Notes: a model not told the origin generated them from the letters alone. 64,000 nt of DNA from Aquipseudomonas alcaligenes_A (GCA_048595745.1 CP184361.1), one strand, 5' to 3'; counted from the stretch's first letter, positions 26,683 through 35,312 are shown. Program-made: numbers and translations.

Positions 26683-27887
26683 GATGGCCTCGCGCTGATC
26701 AGCAGGGACCGAAGGCGGCGCGGCAGCCAGCGCAGTTCGGGTTCTGCGCCGCTCAGCCAGATATGTGTGGCGAGCCAGAGTGACAGACCGCCCAACACGG
26801 CGATAAACGTCGCGATGGCAGCCAGGACCGGGTTGCGGGTCGAGATCGGGGCCATTGCAAGGGTGGAGCGGGACTTGCCTGCCATTGCGTCATAACGTGC
26901 CTTGGCCAGATCGGTCTTGGCATTCAATTCCTGCAGTGCTTCGTCCTGAGCGCTGGTGAACGGTGTCTGCGAGGCTCTCAGGCGGTTGCTGTTCTCCTGC
27001 AGGCGGTTGTAGAGATCGGTACCCGATGCCGCTTGCTGGTCGGCGTTGTCCATATCGGCCAGCAGTGCCGCGGTCGCGTCCAGCTTGTGCAGGTCACGCT
27101 CCAGCTTGCGCAGGCGGGCCTGCTGTTCAGAAACCGTTGCCTCCAGTGCAACGATCTGCGGCAATGGCGCCAGGTACTTACCGCCTTCTTCGCGTACCGA
27201 TACGACGGTGTGGGAGGGCATCTGCCGGGTTTCCGGATAACGCTCGAGCAGGCCGCGCATATCACGGATGCGTTGCTCTGCCTGCTGGATTTCGAAGCCG
27301 ACCTGGAGCTTTTCGGTCAGCAGCTTGGATCGCTCGGCGAGAGCCTTCTGCCCCTCGCGCACGGCGTGCATCAGGCTGTTGGCGAGCAACGCCTGCCGTA
27401 TGTGCTCGCTGAGTACCTGCAAATGGCGCTGTGCCTGCTCCGCGTCGCTGACTCGCAGCTTGAGCGCCAGACCGAGTCCATTGTTTTCCTCGTTCTGCAG
27501 GCCAGGGATTTCACGGAAATCATCGCGGAAAATTGAGGGTTGGTAGGTGACGTTTGACGTCCAGAACAGCGGATTCTGAGCCCGACGCTTCAGCCTCTGC
27601 AGCTCCGCATCGTCCCCCGCGAAACTGCGTGCGATCCGGGCCTCGTCCCAGAGATAGGGTTGTGTCTGGCGCCACTCCGAGAGCGTGATGTCCGGAACCT
27701 CGATGAATGCGTCCAGCGCGTACAGCGGGCGCTGGGAAATCTGCCAGGCCGCGCACAATGCCAGCAGCAGTGCGGGAGCGGCGAGGAGGCGGAAGAATCT
27801 CTGGTAAAAGCGCAAGACCCGCAGCAGCAGTTCGCCGAGAGAAACCTCGCTCTGCTGGAAGGACAGTGGGGGTGTCGAGGTGGACAT
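26679..27887 (-). CDS. Wzz/GumC-like polysaccharide chain-length protein
   Basis: 402 residues with two membrane helices (LLAAPALLLALCAAW near residue 40 and AAIATFIAVLGGLSLWLATHIWL near 360) flanking a long periplasmic coiled-coil region (LLTEKLQVGFEIQQAEQRIRD, VSEQQARLRKLERDLHKLD). No Walker motifs, so it is a co-polymerase without kinase. It would set glycan chain length with the Wzy-like protein. ATG 27887 is chosen as the start of the conserved N-terminus. It is the first gene of the minus-strand operon. Confidence 0.85.
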   Translation of the reverse strand: MSTSTPPLSFQQSEVSLGELLLRVLRFYQRFFRLLAAPALLLALCAAWQISQRPLYALDAFIEVPDITLSEWRQTQPYLWDEARIARSFAGDDAELQRLKRRAQNPLFWTSNVTYQPSIFRDDFREIPGLQNEENNGLGLALKLRVSDAEQAQRHLQVLSEHIRQALLANSLMHAVREGQKALAERSKLLTEKLQVGFEIQQAEQRIRDMRGLLERYPETRQMPSHTVVSVREEGGKYLAPLPQIVALEATVSEQQARLRKLERDLHKLDATAALLADMDNADQQAASGTDLYNRLQENSNRLRASQTPFTSAQDEALQELNAKTDLAKARYDAMAGKSRSTLAMAPISTRNPVLAAIATFIAVLGGLSLWLATHIWLSGAEPELRWLPRRLRSLLISARPS

Positions 27888-28056
27888 GCAATCAACCTGA
27901 ATTCGAACAGCAGGGGGGCCACACGACATCCGTTTCTGTTGGCGGGGTCTGTGTGTTCGGAAAGGCTCTGCAATGTGCCATAGCCGCGCAAAACGATGCA
28001 ATTGCAGGTTTACTGGCGTTGTCGGCTCAGTGCCACTCTTGAGGCGTTCAGAGCCG

Positions 28057-28551
28057 ATGATGTCTGCTGTTCAGTCCCCATCATTGTGAGCGGATCTTCG
28101 AGCGCTTGATCGCCTGTTGGTCGGCCTTTGCTGCCCAGCTTGCGGTGGCAATGAGCCCTCGCCGGTCTGGCGGCGTGCGCGCTATCTGTGACGTGCTGAA
28201 CTCCCGAGTTGCGGTGCTTGAGGTCTGATCGATCTGGCGCGCACTCTGCGTGGTGATAGCGGGGCGCTGTTCTACCAGTGGCTTTGTTTGCGGTCGCTGA
28301 AGCGGCCACCCGCTCAGGCCGATCGCTGGCAGTACTGGTTGCTTGCCGGCTATCGCTACAGCCGCATCAAGGCCACGGTGGGCGACATGCAGTTTGTGCG
28401 TCCACTGCGCCTTGCGAAGCACGCCAGGGCGTCGGCGGGTATTGCTACGGGTATCCTGGGTGTTCGCGGTTCCGGATTTCTCGATGGGGTTCGCGCTTGG
28501 CAATTGCCAGCGGTGCGGGTAGCGTGGCGGCATTTTTCCGGGATGTGTTGA
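28057..28551 (+). pseudogene. Possible decayed gene with three in-frame TGA codons
   Basis: Reading from ATG 28057 gives a protein-like sequence interrupted only by TGA codons at 28087-28089, 28189-28191 and 28219-28221, then an open stretch to TGA 28549-28551. The open part includes LARTLRGDSGALFYQWLCL and RWQYWLLAGYRYSRIKATV. Just before it, CPACGG resembles a zinc knuckle. An alternative is a single frameshift near 28220 joining frame 2 (28061-28225) to this frame. I cannot name the family. In GC-rich DNA TGA is the most frequent chance stop, so this is a remnant at best. The following start codon abuts the final stop. Confidence 0.3.
28518..28526 (+). promoter_or_regulatory. ops-like element core
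   Basis: GGTAGCGTG matches the core of the ops/JUMPstart element (GGCGGTAGCGTG) that recruits RfaH to surface-polysaccharide operons. It lies 25 bases before the glycan gene at 28552. The two bases preceding the core differ from consensus and the full JUMPstart context is missing, so it may be chance. Confidence 0.25.
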
Positions 28552-29832
28552 ATGATCTCATCGACTGGGTCGCGTAGTGCCTTTGCTCGCCATCTGGCGA
28601 CACTGCGCCTGCAGGTCGGTGACGCAGCAGTGGACGTCAGGCACGAAGCCTTCTTTCTCCAGGCCAACCACCGGCGATGGGCGGGGCTGCGTGGCGTTGC
28701 CGCGCTGCTGCGGGACGCCTGGCAGCTGTTGCGTAGTCCCATGCCCGTTAGCTGCCGGGAGGGGGACGAGATCATTCTGCTGGTTACCCTGGCCGGCAAG
28801 AGTGGCTGGGGAACAGTGGCGCGCTGCCTGCAGCACGTGCAGCCGGGGAATGCGCTCGCCCTGGTACATCCACGCCTGTCACCCCGTGACCTGTCCCCGG
28901 GATTACCGGTGCTGCGCCCGGCGCGGCCTTCTTTGCCAGGCGTTGGCAGGGCCTTGGCTACCTTTGCACGGGTGCTGCTTGGTCAGCGCTCGCTGCTTCT
29001 GGCCAGTTGCCTGTCCCGGCGCGTGCTATGGCGTGACAGCCTGGCGCGCACACTGGCCGGGCGACGCGGACCGCTGGTGCTGCACAACGATTTCGACATG
29101 ATGAGCAATGCAGCCATTGGCCAGGGCGCGACCACGGTTTGCCTTCAGCACGGCGTGCCAACGGATGAGTTCTTTCCGACTCGCGCCGACTGGTATGTGG
29201 TCTGGGGGGCAGGCAGTCGCCGTGCGTTTGTCGAGGGCGGCAGCCCGGTCTCGCATCTGGTCGAGGATGCACTGGGCAGGGCGCCTGAACTCAGGGCGCC
29301 CGAGCAGCCGCCCGCCGGGCTCTCCCTGTTGTCGCAGGCCCATGCGCCGATTCTCGGTTGCGAACTCCCGGGCTGGCTGCGAGCGACTGCGACAGCGTTG
29401 CTGCAAGCCGAACCAGGGTTGCGCATCCTGCTGCACCCCCAGGAGTCACAGCCCTACCCGGGTGTGGCTGCGCTGGCCTGTAGCAGGCCGCCTCATGCCG
29501 AGTTTGGCGCCGGGGCCACGCCACGCCTGGTGCTCGGGTGCTGTAGCACCGCGCTGTTTGATGCTGCGCTGGCCGGCCACTGGGTCGTGCGTCTGGTCGC
29601 GCCAGTGGAGGGTAATCGGAGTGCCTTGCAAACCCTGGAGGGGCTCCCCTGCGCCGAGAATGTGGTGCAGGTATTGGAGATGTACCAGCGCCTGCGCACC
29701 GACGTGGCGTTTCGCGAGGAGACTGCGCGGGCTCAACTGGCCTGGTTGCAGGAGAGTTTCACGGCTGAGACGGGAGGCCTCGCACGGTTGTTGGCAGGTC
29801 TTGGTCGTGCGGTTGATGAGGAACAAGCATGA
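28552..29832 (+). CDS. Putative GT-B-like surface polysaccharide transferase, family not recognised
   Basis: 426 residues, no membrane helices. The central TTVCLQHGVPTDEFFPTRADWYVVWG followed by SRRAFVEGG, and the late LVLGCCSTALFDAALAG with an acidic end, follow the pattern of CDP-glycerol or polysialyl-type GT-B transferases (LQHG...D.....WG, then a nucleotide-binding helix). Exact family, donor and acceptor are unknown. ATG 28552 directly follows a TGA. It overlaps the GT4 gene as ATGA, so the two are coupled. Confidence 0.7.
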   Translation: MISSTGSRSAFARHLATLRLQVGDAAVDVRHEAFFLQANHRRWAGLRGVAALLRDAWQLLRSPMPVSCREGDEIILLVTLAGKSGWGTVARCLQHVQPGNALALVHPRLSPRDLSPGLPVLRPARPSLPGVGRALATFARVLLGQRSLLLASCLSRRVLWRDSLARTLAGRRGPLVLHNDFDMMSNAAIGQGATTVCLQHGVPTDEFFPTRADWYVVWGAGSRRAFVEGGSPVSHLVEDALGRAPELRAPEQPPAGLSLLSQAHAPILGCELPGWLRATATALLQAEPGLRILLHPQESQPYPGVAALACSRPPHAEFGAGATPRLVLGCCSTALFDAALAGHWVVRLVAPVEGNRSALQTLEGLPCAENVVQVLEMYQRLRTDVAFREETARAQLAWLQESFTAETGGLARLLAGLGRAVDEEQA

Positions 29833-30914
29833 AGGTTCGTGTGCTCTTCGTGAGCAAGGAGTATCAGCCGCTATTCAGCGGTGTTGCCCGGCATGTTCAG
29901 GGCTTGGCGCAGGCGCTACGAGATGATCCCTCGGTGACCCTGAGCATGCTTGCGCCCCAGGTGGGCGAGGGGCAAGCGCCGTTCCCTGTTGTACGGGGTG
30001 GTTACCGCCGGCTCTGGGGCTGCCTGAGTCACTGTGATGTCGTGCATTTGCACGGTTCGCGCACGCCGCTGGTGTTGTGTGCTGCGCTGCTGGCCCGCTT
30101 GCGTCGGGTGCCTGTGGTGTACACCCCTCATTGTTACTATGACGGCGGCTCGTGGCTGTTGCGCGCGTTCAAGCGCCTATGGGACCTGACGGCGGAGCGT
30201 GTTCTGCTGCATATTGCCGGCACCCTGGTGCTGCTGCACGAGGGCTGGATCGACGACGTGGCGAAGCGTGGTCTCAAAGCCCGGCGCGTGATGATCGTCC
30301 CCAACTGTATCGATGCGCAGCGTACGCTGTGCCGCTCTGCTGCGGCGCCTCTGGAGGGGCGGCCCGCGTTGTTGTCGATCGGGCGACTGGACCCCATCAA
30401 GCGCCTGGATGATGTGCTCAAGGCTCTGGCCGAGCCCTGCCTGGCGGATGCCGTGCTGCATGTCATTGGACGTGGCGATGAACGCGAGCCTCTGCTGGCG
30501 CTCGCTCGGCAACTGGGTGTCACGGAGCGTGTGCGCTTCCTTGGGTGGCAGGACGATGATGACGCCGCCGCCATGATGGCCGGTTGCGACAGCATGGTTC
30601 TGGCGTCCGCGCGCGAGGGTATGCCGACGGTGGTTCTGGAGGCGCTGTTGGCTGGGGTGCCGATCACCTGTTCGGACATCGAGGGTAACCGCGCCATTCT
30701 GGATGCGGTTGGCTGGGATGCGCTGTTCCCGATGGGCGATGTGCCGGCTTTGGCCCGCTGTGCATATGCTACTGCGCAGCGGCAGGTGCCGGAGCAGGTG
30801 CGTGAGAGGGTGCGTAGCCAGTTTACCTGGAGTGGGCAGGCGCCCCGGCTGGCGGCATGTTATGTCGACCTGGCAAGTCGGGCTGTATCGGCGGCTGGCC
30901 AGGAGGCGCGCTGA
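29829..30914 (+). CDS. Glycosyltransferase family 4
   Basis: 361 residues with GT-B architecture. The N-terminal domain begins VLFVSKEYQPLFSGVARHVQGLAQAL. The C-terminal donor domain has LLSIGRLDPIKRLDDVLKAL and the E-x7-E motif in AREGMPTVVLEALLAGVPI. It adds a hexose-type residue in glycan assembly, retaining configuration. It is coupled to the preceding gene by an ATGA overlap. Specificity is unknown. Confidence 0.92.
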   Translation: MKVRVLFVSKEYQPLFSGVARHVQGLAQALRDDPSVTLSMLAPQVGEGQAPFPVVRGGYRRLWGCLSHCDVVHLHGSRTPLVLCAALLARLRRVPVVYTPHCYYDGGSWLLRAFKRLWDLTAERVLLHIAGTLVLLHEGWIDDVAKRGLKARRVMIVPNCIDAQRTLCRSAAAPLEGRPALLSIGRLDPIKRLDDVLKALAEPCLADAVLHVIGRGDEREPLLALARQLGVTERVRFLGWQDDDDAAAMMAGCDSMVLASAREGMPTVVLEALLAGVPITCSDIEGNRAILDAVGWDALFPMGDVPALARCAYATAQRQVPEQVRERVRSQFTWSGQAPRLAACYVDLASRAVSAAGQEAR

Positions 30915-30916
30915 CC

Positions 30917-31105
30917 ATGACAGCCCGCGTCTCGCCGGCATTCCAGGCGCCCTGGGCTGTCGATGTGCTGCAGGCGCAGCATGGCCATGTGAGCATCATC
31001 GATGGCGGCGTTAATCCGCGGCTGCTCGCGGCGTGTTGTCGGGCGTTCCGAGAGGAAAACCAATGCGGGCAGTTGATGCGCCCGCTCGAAACGATTCAGC
31101 ATTAG
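30917..31105 (+). CDS. Small ORF, 62 residues
   Basis: ATG 30917 is preceded by a perfect AGGAGG at 30901-30906 with a 10-base spacer and starts two bases after the GT4 stop, so translation is plausible. The product begins MTARVSPAFQAPWAVDVLQ, has no membrane helix, two adjacent cysteines and no recognised family. It could be a genuine small protein or the shortened remnant of a larger glycan gene. wecB starts 25 bases after its stop. Confidence 0.4.
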   Translation: MTARVSPAFQAPWAVDVLQAQHGHVSIIDGGVNPRLLAACCRAFREENQCGQLMRPLETIQH

Positions 31106-31130
31106 TGCTGGCCTAGTACCAAGGAAATGC

Positions 31131-32219
31131 ATGCATCTCGCGTTCGTATTGGGCACGCGCCCTGAAATCATCAAGCTCTCGTCGATGCTGGCCGCCTGCG
31201 TCCGCCAGGGAGTGTCTTACACGCTGATTCACACCAATCAGCACTACGACGCCCTGATGGACGGCCAGTTCTTCACGGAGTTCGACTTGCCCGGCGCTCA
31301 TTACAACCTGGGGGTGGGTTCCGGGGCGGCCAGTCAGCAGATCGGGCGCATGCTGCTGGGCATCGAGCCGATTCTGCGCGAGGTGCGGCCTGACTGCGTC
31401 ATCGTGCAGGGTGATACCAACAGCGCACTTGCGGGCGGTCTGGCGGCCAGCAAGGCGGGTATCGAGGTGGCGCACATCGAGGCCGGTCTGCGCAGTTTCG
31501 ACAAGGGCATGCCCGAAGAGAACAACCGTGTACTGCTGGACCATCTCTCCAGTCTCTGGTTCTGCCCCTCTCCATTGCAGGTCGAGTTGTTGGCGCGCGA
31601 GGGAATCTCCGGTGCAGGCGTTCATGTCACCGGCAATACCGGAAACGATGCAGCGCTGCATTACGCGCCTGCGGTCAGCGAGCGATCGGCCATTTACCAA
31701 ACGCTGGGCGTGCAGCAGGAGGGGTATCTGTTGCTGACCTGTCATCGTCCCTCCAATACCGACGATCCGCAGCATTTCGCCCGATTGATGCATGCCGTGC
31801 AGGACTTGGCCGACGTGCTGGATCGCCCGGTGATCTTTCCCCTGCATCCCCGCCTGAACCAGCAGAATCGTGCAGTGGTGCTGGGCATGGGGCGCCTCCG
31901 TGCGATCGAACCTGTCGGCTACTTGGACATGCTGGCACTCATGCAGGGCGCCGCACTCGTGCTGACCGATAGTGGCGGCATGCAGGAAGAGGCCTGCGTG
32001 CTGCGTCGCCGCTGCCTGGTTCTGCGGGCCAATACCGAGCGTCCGGAAAGCCTGGAAACCGGTGGGGCATGCCTGGTTCCGGACGGCGAGCCTGCGCGGC
32101 TGATCGAGGCCGCCCATGCGCTGCTGGAGGCTCGGGTGACCTGGAGCAATCCCTTTGGTGATGGGCGTGCCTATCAGCGGATACTCGATGTTCTGCGCGC
32201 CCGCTACGGCGGTGTCTGA
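31131..32219 (+). CDS. wecB: UDP-N-acetylglucosamine 2-epimerase (non-hydrolysing)
   Basis: 362 residues with the family hallmarks FVLGTRPEIIKLSSML, VIVQGDTNSALAGGLAA, VAHIEAGLRSFDKGMPEENNR and LTDSGGMQEEAC. It interconverts UDP-GlcNAc and UDP-ManNAc in the cytosol. This supplies the donor expected for the WecG/TagA-type transferase at the other end of the locus. Its 3' end overlaps the convergent polymerase-like gene by 16 bases. Confidence 0.93.
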   Translation: MHLAFVLGTRPEIIKLSSMLAACVRQGVSYTLIHTNQHYDALMDGQFFTEFDLPGAHYNLGVGSGAASQQIGRMLLGIEPILREVRPDCVIVQGDTNSALAGGLAASKAGIEVAHIEAGLRSFDKGMPEENNRVLLDHLSSLWFCPSPLQVELLAREGISGAGVHVTGNTGNDAALHYAPAVSERSAIYQTLGVQQEGYLLLTCHRPSNTDDPQHFARLMHAVQDLADVLDRPVIFPLHPRLNQQNRAVVLGMGRLRAIEPVGYLDMLALMQGAALVLTDSGGMQEEACVLRRRCLVLRANTERPESLETGGACLVPDGEPARLIEAAHALLEARVTWSNPFGDGRAYQRILDVLRARYGGV

Positions 32220-33421
32220 TCGGGGCGGCGTCGCAGTGCGATGAGAAAGCCGATCGGTAGCCAGACAATCACCCAGTAGGGGCTGGGGCGATGGAAGAGG
32301 GCATAGATGTCCGAGACCATCGCCACCACAGCGAAGACCAGTGCGGCCAGCCCAATGCGCGCCTCGCGCTGCCGGCGCAGCTGCCAGCCCTTGAGCAGCA
32401 GCGCGCACAGCAGTGCCGCGAACAGCCCGGCGCCGATCACGCCGTACTCGTACCAAAGCTGCAGATACAGGCTGTGGGCGTGAAAGACGGTATCGCCCCA
32501 CGGGTAGGTGTAAACCAGTGGTTTGCCGGCTCCGTCGCCGTACAGCCAGAACTCGGGCAATCGATCCAGCCAGTTGTGCCAGATGGGGCCGCGTTGACTG
32601 GTGCCCTGGCGAATTTCGCTCTGCAGTTCGGTCTGGAAGATGAGGAGCATCGCCAGCAGTATCAATATGCCGAGCCCCAGCAATTGTCGTGCGCGCGGTT
32701 TGGGCGACAGCAGGAGCAGAACCAGTCCGCCGGCCAGAGTGGCGAACCAGGCGCCGCGCGAGAAGGTCAGCAGGACGTAGAACAACAGGCCTGCCAGGCC
32801 TACATAGGCGATGAGCAGGCCTGGCCAGCGTGGCTCGAACTCGACGATCAGCCCGAGCAGGAGCAACGCGAACAGGCCGAAGTACAGGCCAGCGATGATC
32901 GGATGCGAGAGATCGGCGAAGCCTCCCCAGCCGAGTTCAGACAGCCGTCCATAGGTCCGCAGTTCGGCATAGGACAACGGCTTGTCGAGCACGCCGAACT
33001 GATAGAAGAGGGTCAGCCAGGCTGCCAGCGCACTGACGATGATGGCGGCCAGCAATGACTTTCTGAGGCTGCCGGCGATCAAGAGTCGGTGGATGCTGAA
33101 GACATACAGCAGTATGAACAGACCAATCTTCAGCCAGTAGTGCGGCGGCTTGTCGCTGTCTGCACCCAGGCTGCCGCGCAGCAAGACCCAGCCGAGCAAG
33201 CCCAGCAGCAGGTAGGCGCTGGGTTGACGCCACATGCCCCAGTCGAACTTCTCGGCAGCCCAAAGCAGGAGCGCGGGTAGAAACAGCAGCAGGTGAATCT
33301 GCGTGGCATAGCGGCTGTCATCGTTGTTGAAGAGCAGGCCGCTGAGTTGAATGAAAAGACCGAGAGACAGCACGGCCATGCCTGCCGAGTGCAGTCGGTC
33401 GAGAGAGACTTTGCCGATCAT
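32204..33421 (-). CDS. O-antigen ligase/polymerase-like membrane protein (Wzy_C type)
   Basis: 405 residues with about 11 hydrophobic helices. The conserved region LTFSRGAWFATLAGGLVLLLL and a periplasmic loop with RGPIWHNWLDRLPEFWLYGDGAG, then YPWGDTVFHAHSLYLQLWYEYG, are typical of the Wzy_C/WaaL family, including the histidine in HAHS. It is the second such gene in the locus, so one is probably a polymerase and this one a ligase, or it serves lipid A-core. ATG 33421 begins MIGKVSLDRLHS. Confidence 0.87.
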   Translation of the reverse strand: MIGKVSLDRLHSAGMAVLSLGLFIQLSGLLFNNDDSRYATQIHLLLFLPALLLWAAEKFDWGMWRQPSAYLLLGLLGWVLLRGSLGADSDKPPHYWLKIGLFILLYVFSIHRLLIAGSLRKSLLAAIIVSALAAWLTLFYQFGVLDKPLSYAELRTYGRLSELGWGGFADLSHPIIAGLYFGLFALLLLGLIVEFEPRWPGLLIAYVGLAGLLFYVLLTFSRGAWFATLAGGLVLLLLSPKPRARQLLGLGILILLAMLLIFQTELQSEIRQGTSQRGPIWHNWLDRLPEFWLYGDGAGKPLVYTYPWGDTVFHAHSLYLQLWYEYGVIGAGLFAALLCALLLKGWQLRRQREARIGLAALVFAVVAMVSDIYALFHRPSPYWVIVWLPIGFLIALRRRPDQTPP

Positions 33422-33506
33422 GAGGGTTCCTGGCCTGGTCGGGATGCCGGGCATGATGCGGTCTCTACCTCGCCCTGAAAAGCGCCAGTTTGCAACTGTG
33501 CGTGCA

Positions 33507-33531
33507 CAAAAAAGCCGCCTTGCGGCGGCTT
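33507..33531 (-). terminator. Terminator of the ETF-QO gene
   Basis: An 8-bp stem AAGCCGCC (33512-33519) / GGCGGCTT (33524-33531) with a TTGC loop; on the minus strand it is followed by a run of T and lies 17 bases after the ETF-QO stop. Confidence 0.8.
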
Positions 33532-33548
33532 CTTCATCGAGGCTCGAA

Positions 33549-35204
33549 TTACATGTTGGGGTAGTTCGGGCCGCCAGTGCCTTCCGGAGCCACCCAGGTG
33601 ATGTTCTGGGACGGATCCTTGATGTCGCAGGTCTTGCAGTGTACGCAGTTCTGCGCGTTGATCTGGAAGCGCTTCTCGCCGTCTTCCTGAGTCACCACTT
33701 CGTACACGCCGGCCGGGCAGTAGCGCTGTGCCGGTTCATCGAACTTCGGCAGGTTGACGGACAGCGGAATGCTGGCGTCGGTCAGCTTCAGGTGGCAGGG
33801 CTGCTCTTCCTCGTGGTTGGTGTTGGAGAGGAACACCGAGGAGAGTTTGTCGAAGCTCAGCTTGCCGTCCGGCTTCGGATATTCGATGCGCTGGCACTCG
33901 GCCGCCGGCTTCAGGCAGGCGTAGTCCGGCTTGTTATCGTGCAGGGTGACCGGAATCTTGCCGCCGAAGATGTTCTGGTCGATGAAGTTGAATGCACCGC
34001 CGGCGATGGCGCCGAACTTGTGGATGGCAGCGCCGAAGTTGCGGCTGCGGAACAGCTCGTCGTACAGCCAGCTGGCCTTGAAGCCATCGACATAGCCATT
34101 GAGCAGGTCGCCGCCCTGGCCGTCGGCCAGCAGCACGTCGGCCACGGCCTCGGCGGCCAGCATGCCGGACTTCATGGCGGTGTGGCTGCCCTTGATCTTG
34201 GCGAAGTTCAGGGTGCCGAGGTCGCAGCCGATCAGGGCGCCGCCCGGGAAGACCATCTTCGGCAGCGAGTTCAGGCCGCCCTTGCAGATGGCGCGAGCAC
34301 CGTAGGCCACGCGCTTGCCGCCCTCCAGGTACTGGGCGATCACCGGGTGATGCTTGTAGCGCTGGAACTCGTCGAACGGCGACAGGAAGGGGTTGGAGTA
34401 GGACAGGTCGACGATCAGACCGACCACCACCTGGTTGTTCTCCAGGTGATAGAGGAAGGAGCCGCCCGGATTCTCGTCGGACAGCGGCCAGCCGGCAGTG
34501 TGCACCACCAGGCCCTGTTCGTGCTTGGCCGGGTCGATGTCCCAGATTTCCTTGATGCCGATGCCGTAGTGCTGGGCGTCGGCTTCGGAGTCCAGGTTGA
34601 ACTTCTTGATCAGCTGCTTGCCGATGTGGCCACGGCAGCCTTCGGCGAACAGGGTGTACTTGCCGCGCAGTTCCATGCCGGGGGTGTAGTAGCCTTCCTT
34701 CGGATGGCCTTCACGGTCCACGCCGAGGTCGCCGGTGATGATGCCGCGCACCACGCCGTTCTCGTCGATCAGCGCTTCCTGGGCGGCGAAGCCCGGGTAG
34801 ATCTCGACGCCCAGGGCTTCGGCCTGCTGGGCCAGCCAGCGGCACAGATTGCCCAGAGAGATGATGTAGTTGCCTTCGTTGTGCATGGTCTTGGGCACAA
34901 AGAAGTTCGGTACCTTGGAGGCCTTGTCGGCGCTCTTCAGCAGGTAGATGTCGTCGCGCTTGACTTCGGTGTTCAGCGGGGCGCCCAGTTCCTTCCAGTT
35001 GGGGAACAGTTCGTTCAGGGCGCGCGGCTCGAAGACTGCACCGGAGAGGATGTGAGCGCCGACTTCGGAACCCTTCTCGACCACGCAGACGCTGATTTCT
35101 TTGCCGGCTTCAGCGGCCTTCTGCTTCAGTCGGCAGGCGGCGGACAGGCCGGAAGGGCCGGCGCCGACGATGACGACGTCGAATTCCATAAATTCGCGTT
35201 CCAC
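33549..35204 (-). CDS. Electron transfer flavoprotein-ubiquinone oxidoreductase (ETF-QO)
   Basis: 551 residues. It passes electrons from reduced ETF to the quinone pool at the inner membrane, mainly from fatty-acid and amino-acid oxidation. The FAD motif DVVIVGAGPSGLSAACRLKQ begins the protein. The C-terminal ferredoxin-like domain carries the 4Fe-4S motif CVHCKTCDIKDPSQNI. A GTG start at 35204 is chosen because AGGAG lies 7 bases upstream and the resulting length matches Pseudomonas homologues. It is divergent from etfBA, the genes for its electron donor. Confidence 0.95.
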   Translation of the reverse strand: MEREFMEFDVVIVGAGPSGLSAACRLKQKAAEAGKEISVCVVEKGSEVGAHILSGAVFEPRALNELFPNWKELGAPLNTEVKRDDIYLLKSADKASKVPNFFVPKTMHNEGNYIISLGNLCRWLAQQAEALGVEIYPGFAAQEALIDENGVVRGIITGDLGVDREGHPKEGYYTPGMELRGKYTLFAEGCRGHIGKQLIKKFNLDSEADAQHYGIGIKEIWDIDPAKHEQGLVVHTAGWPLSDENPGGSFLYHLENNQVVVGLIVDLSYSNPFLSPFDEFQRYKHHPVIAQYLEGGKRVAYGARAICKGGLNSLPKMVFPGGALIGCDLGTLNFAKIKGSHTAMKSGMLAAEAVADVLLADGQGGDLLNGYVDGFKASWLYDELFRSRNFGAAIHKFGAIAGGAFNFIDQNIFGGKIPVTLHDNKPDYACLKPAAECQRIEYPKPDGKLSFDKLSSVFLSNTNHEEEQPCHLKLTDASIPLSVNLPKFDEPAQRYCPAGVYEVVTQEDGEKRFQINAQNCVHCKTCDIKDPSQNITWVAPEGTGGPNYPNM

Positions 35205-35281
35205 AGAGAATCTCCTACTCAAGGCTTCTTCGGTGTTGTTGATCTGGCTTGGCTAGGCTTTCTCTGGCCTGCGCGCTGGGC

Positions 35282-35310
35282 ATTATATATACAGACCCTC
35301 TGGCGTCCAA
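35282..35310 (-). promoter_or_regulatory. Sigma-70 promoter of the ETF-QO gene
   Basis: On the minus strand TTGGAC (35305-35310) and a consensus TATAAT (35282-35287) are 17 bases apart, about 80 bases upstream of the GTG start. It adjoins the PsrA-type box at 35313-35326. Confidence 0.7.
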
Positions 35311-35312
35311 TA

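Larger units (their letters stand above)
27888..28551. other. Divergent intergenic region of the glycan locus
   Basis: 664 bases between the minus-strand Wzz-led operon and the plus-strand transferase set. It must hold both promoters, but I see no convincing -35/-10 pair. Its right half contains a decayed open frame ending exactly before the next start, and an ops-like core GGTAGCGTG at 28518-28526. Confidence 0.5.

Noticed and set aside
28057..28551. Selenocysteine or reassigned TGA reading of the interrupted frame
   Set aside because: Three TGA codons in one short frame, no selenoprotein family resemblance, and normal use of TGA as a stop throughout the window make decay or chance more likely.
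19450..33480. Glycan locus as a mobile island
   Set aside because: No integrase, transposase, tRNA or flanking direct repeats were seen; overlapping gene ends suggest an established operon, though content may still be strain-variable.
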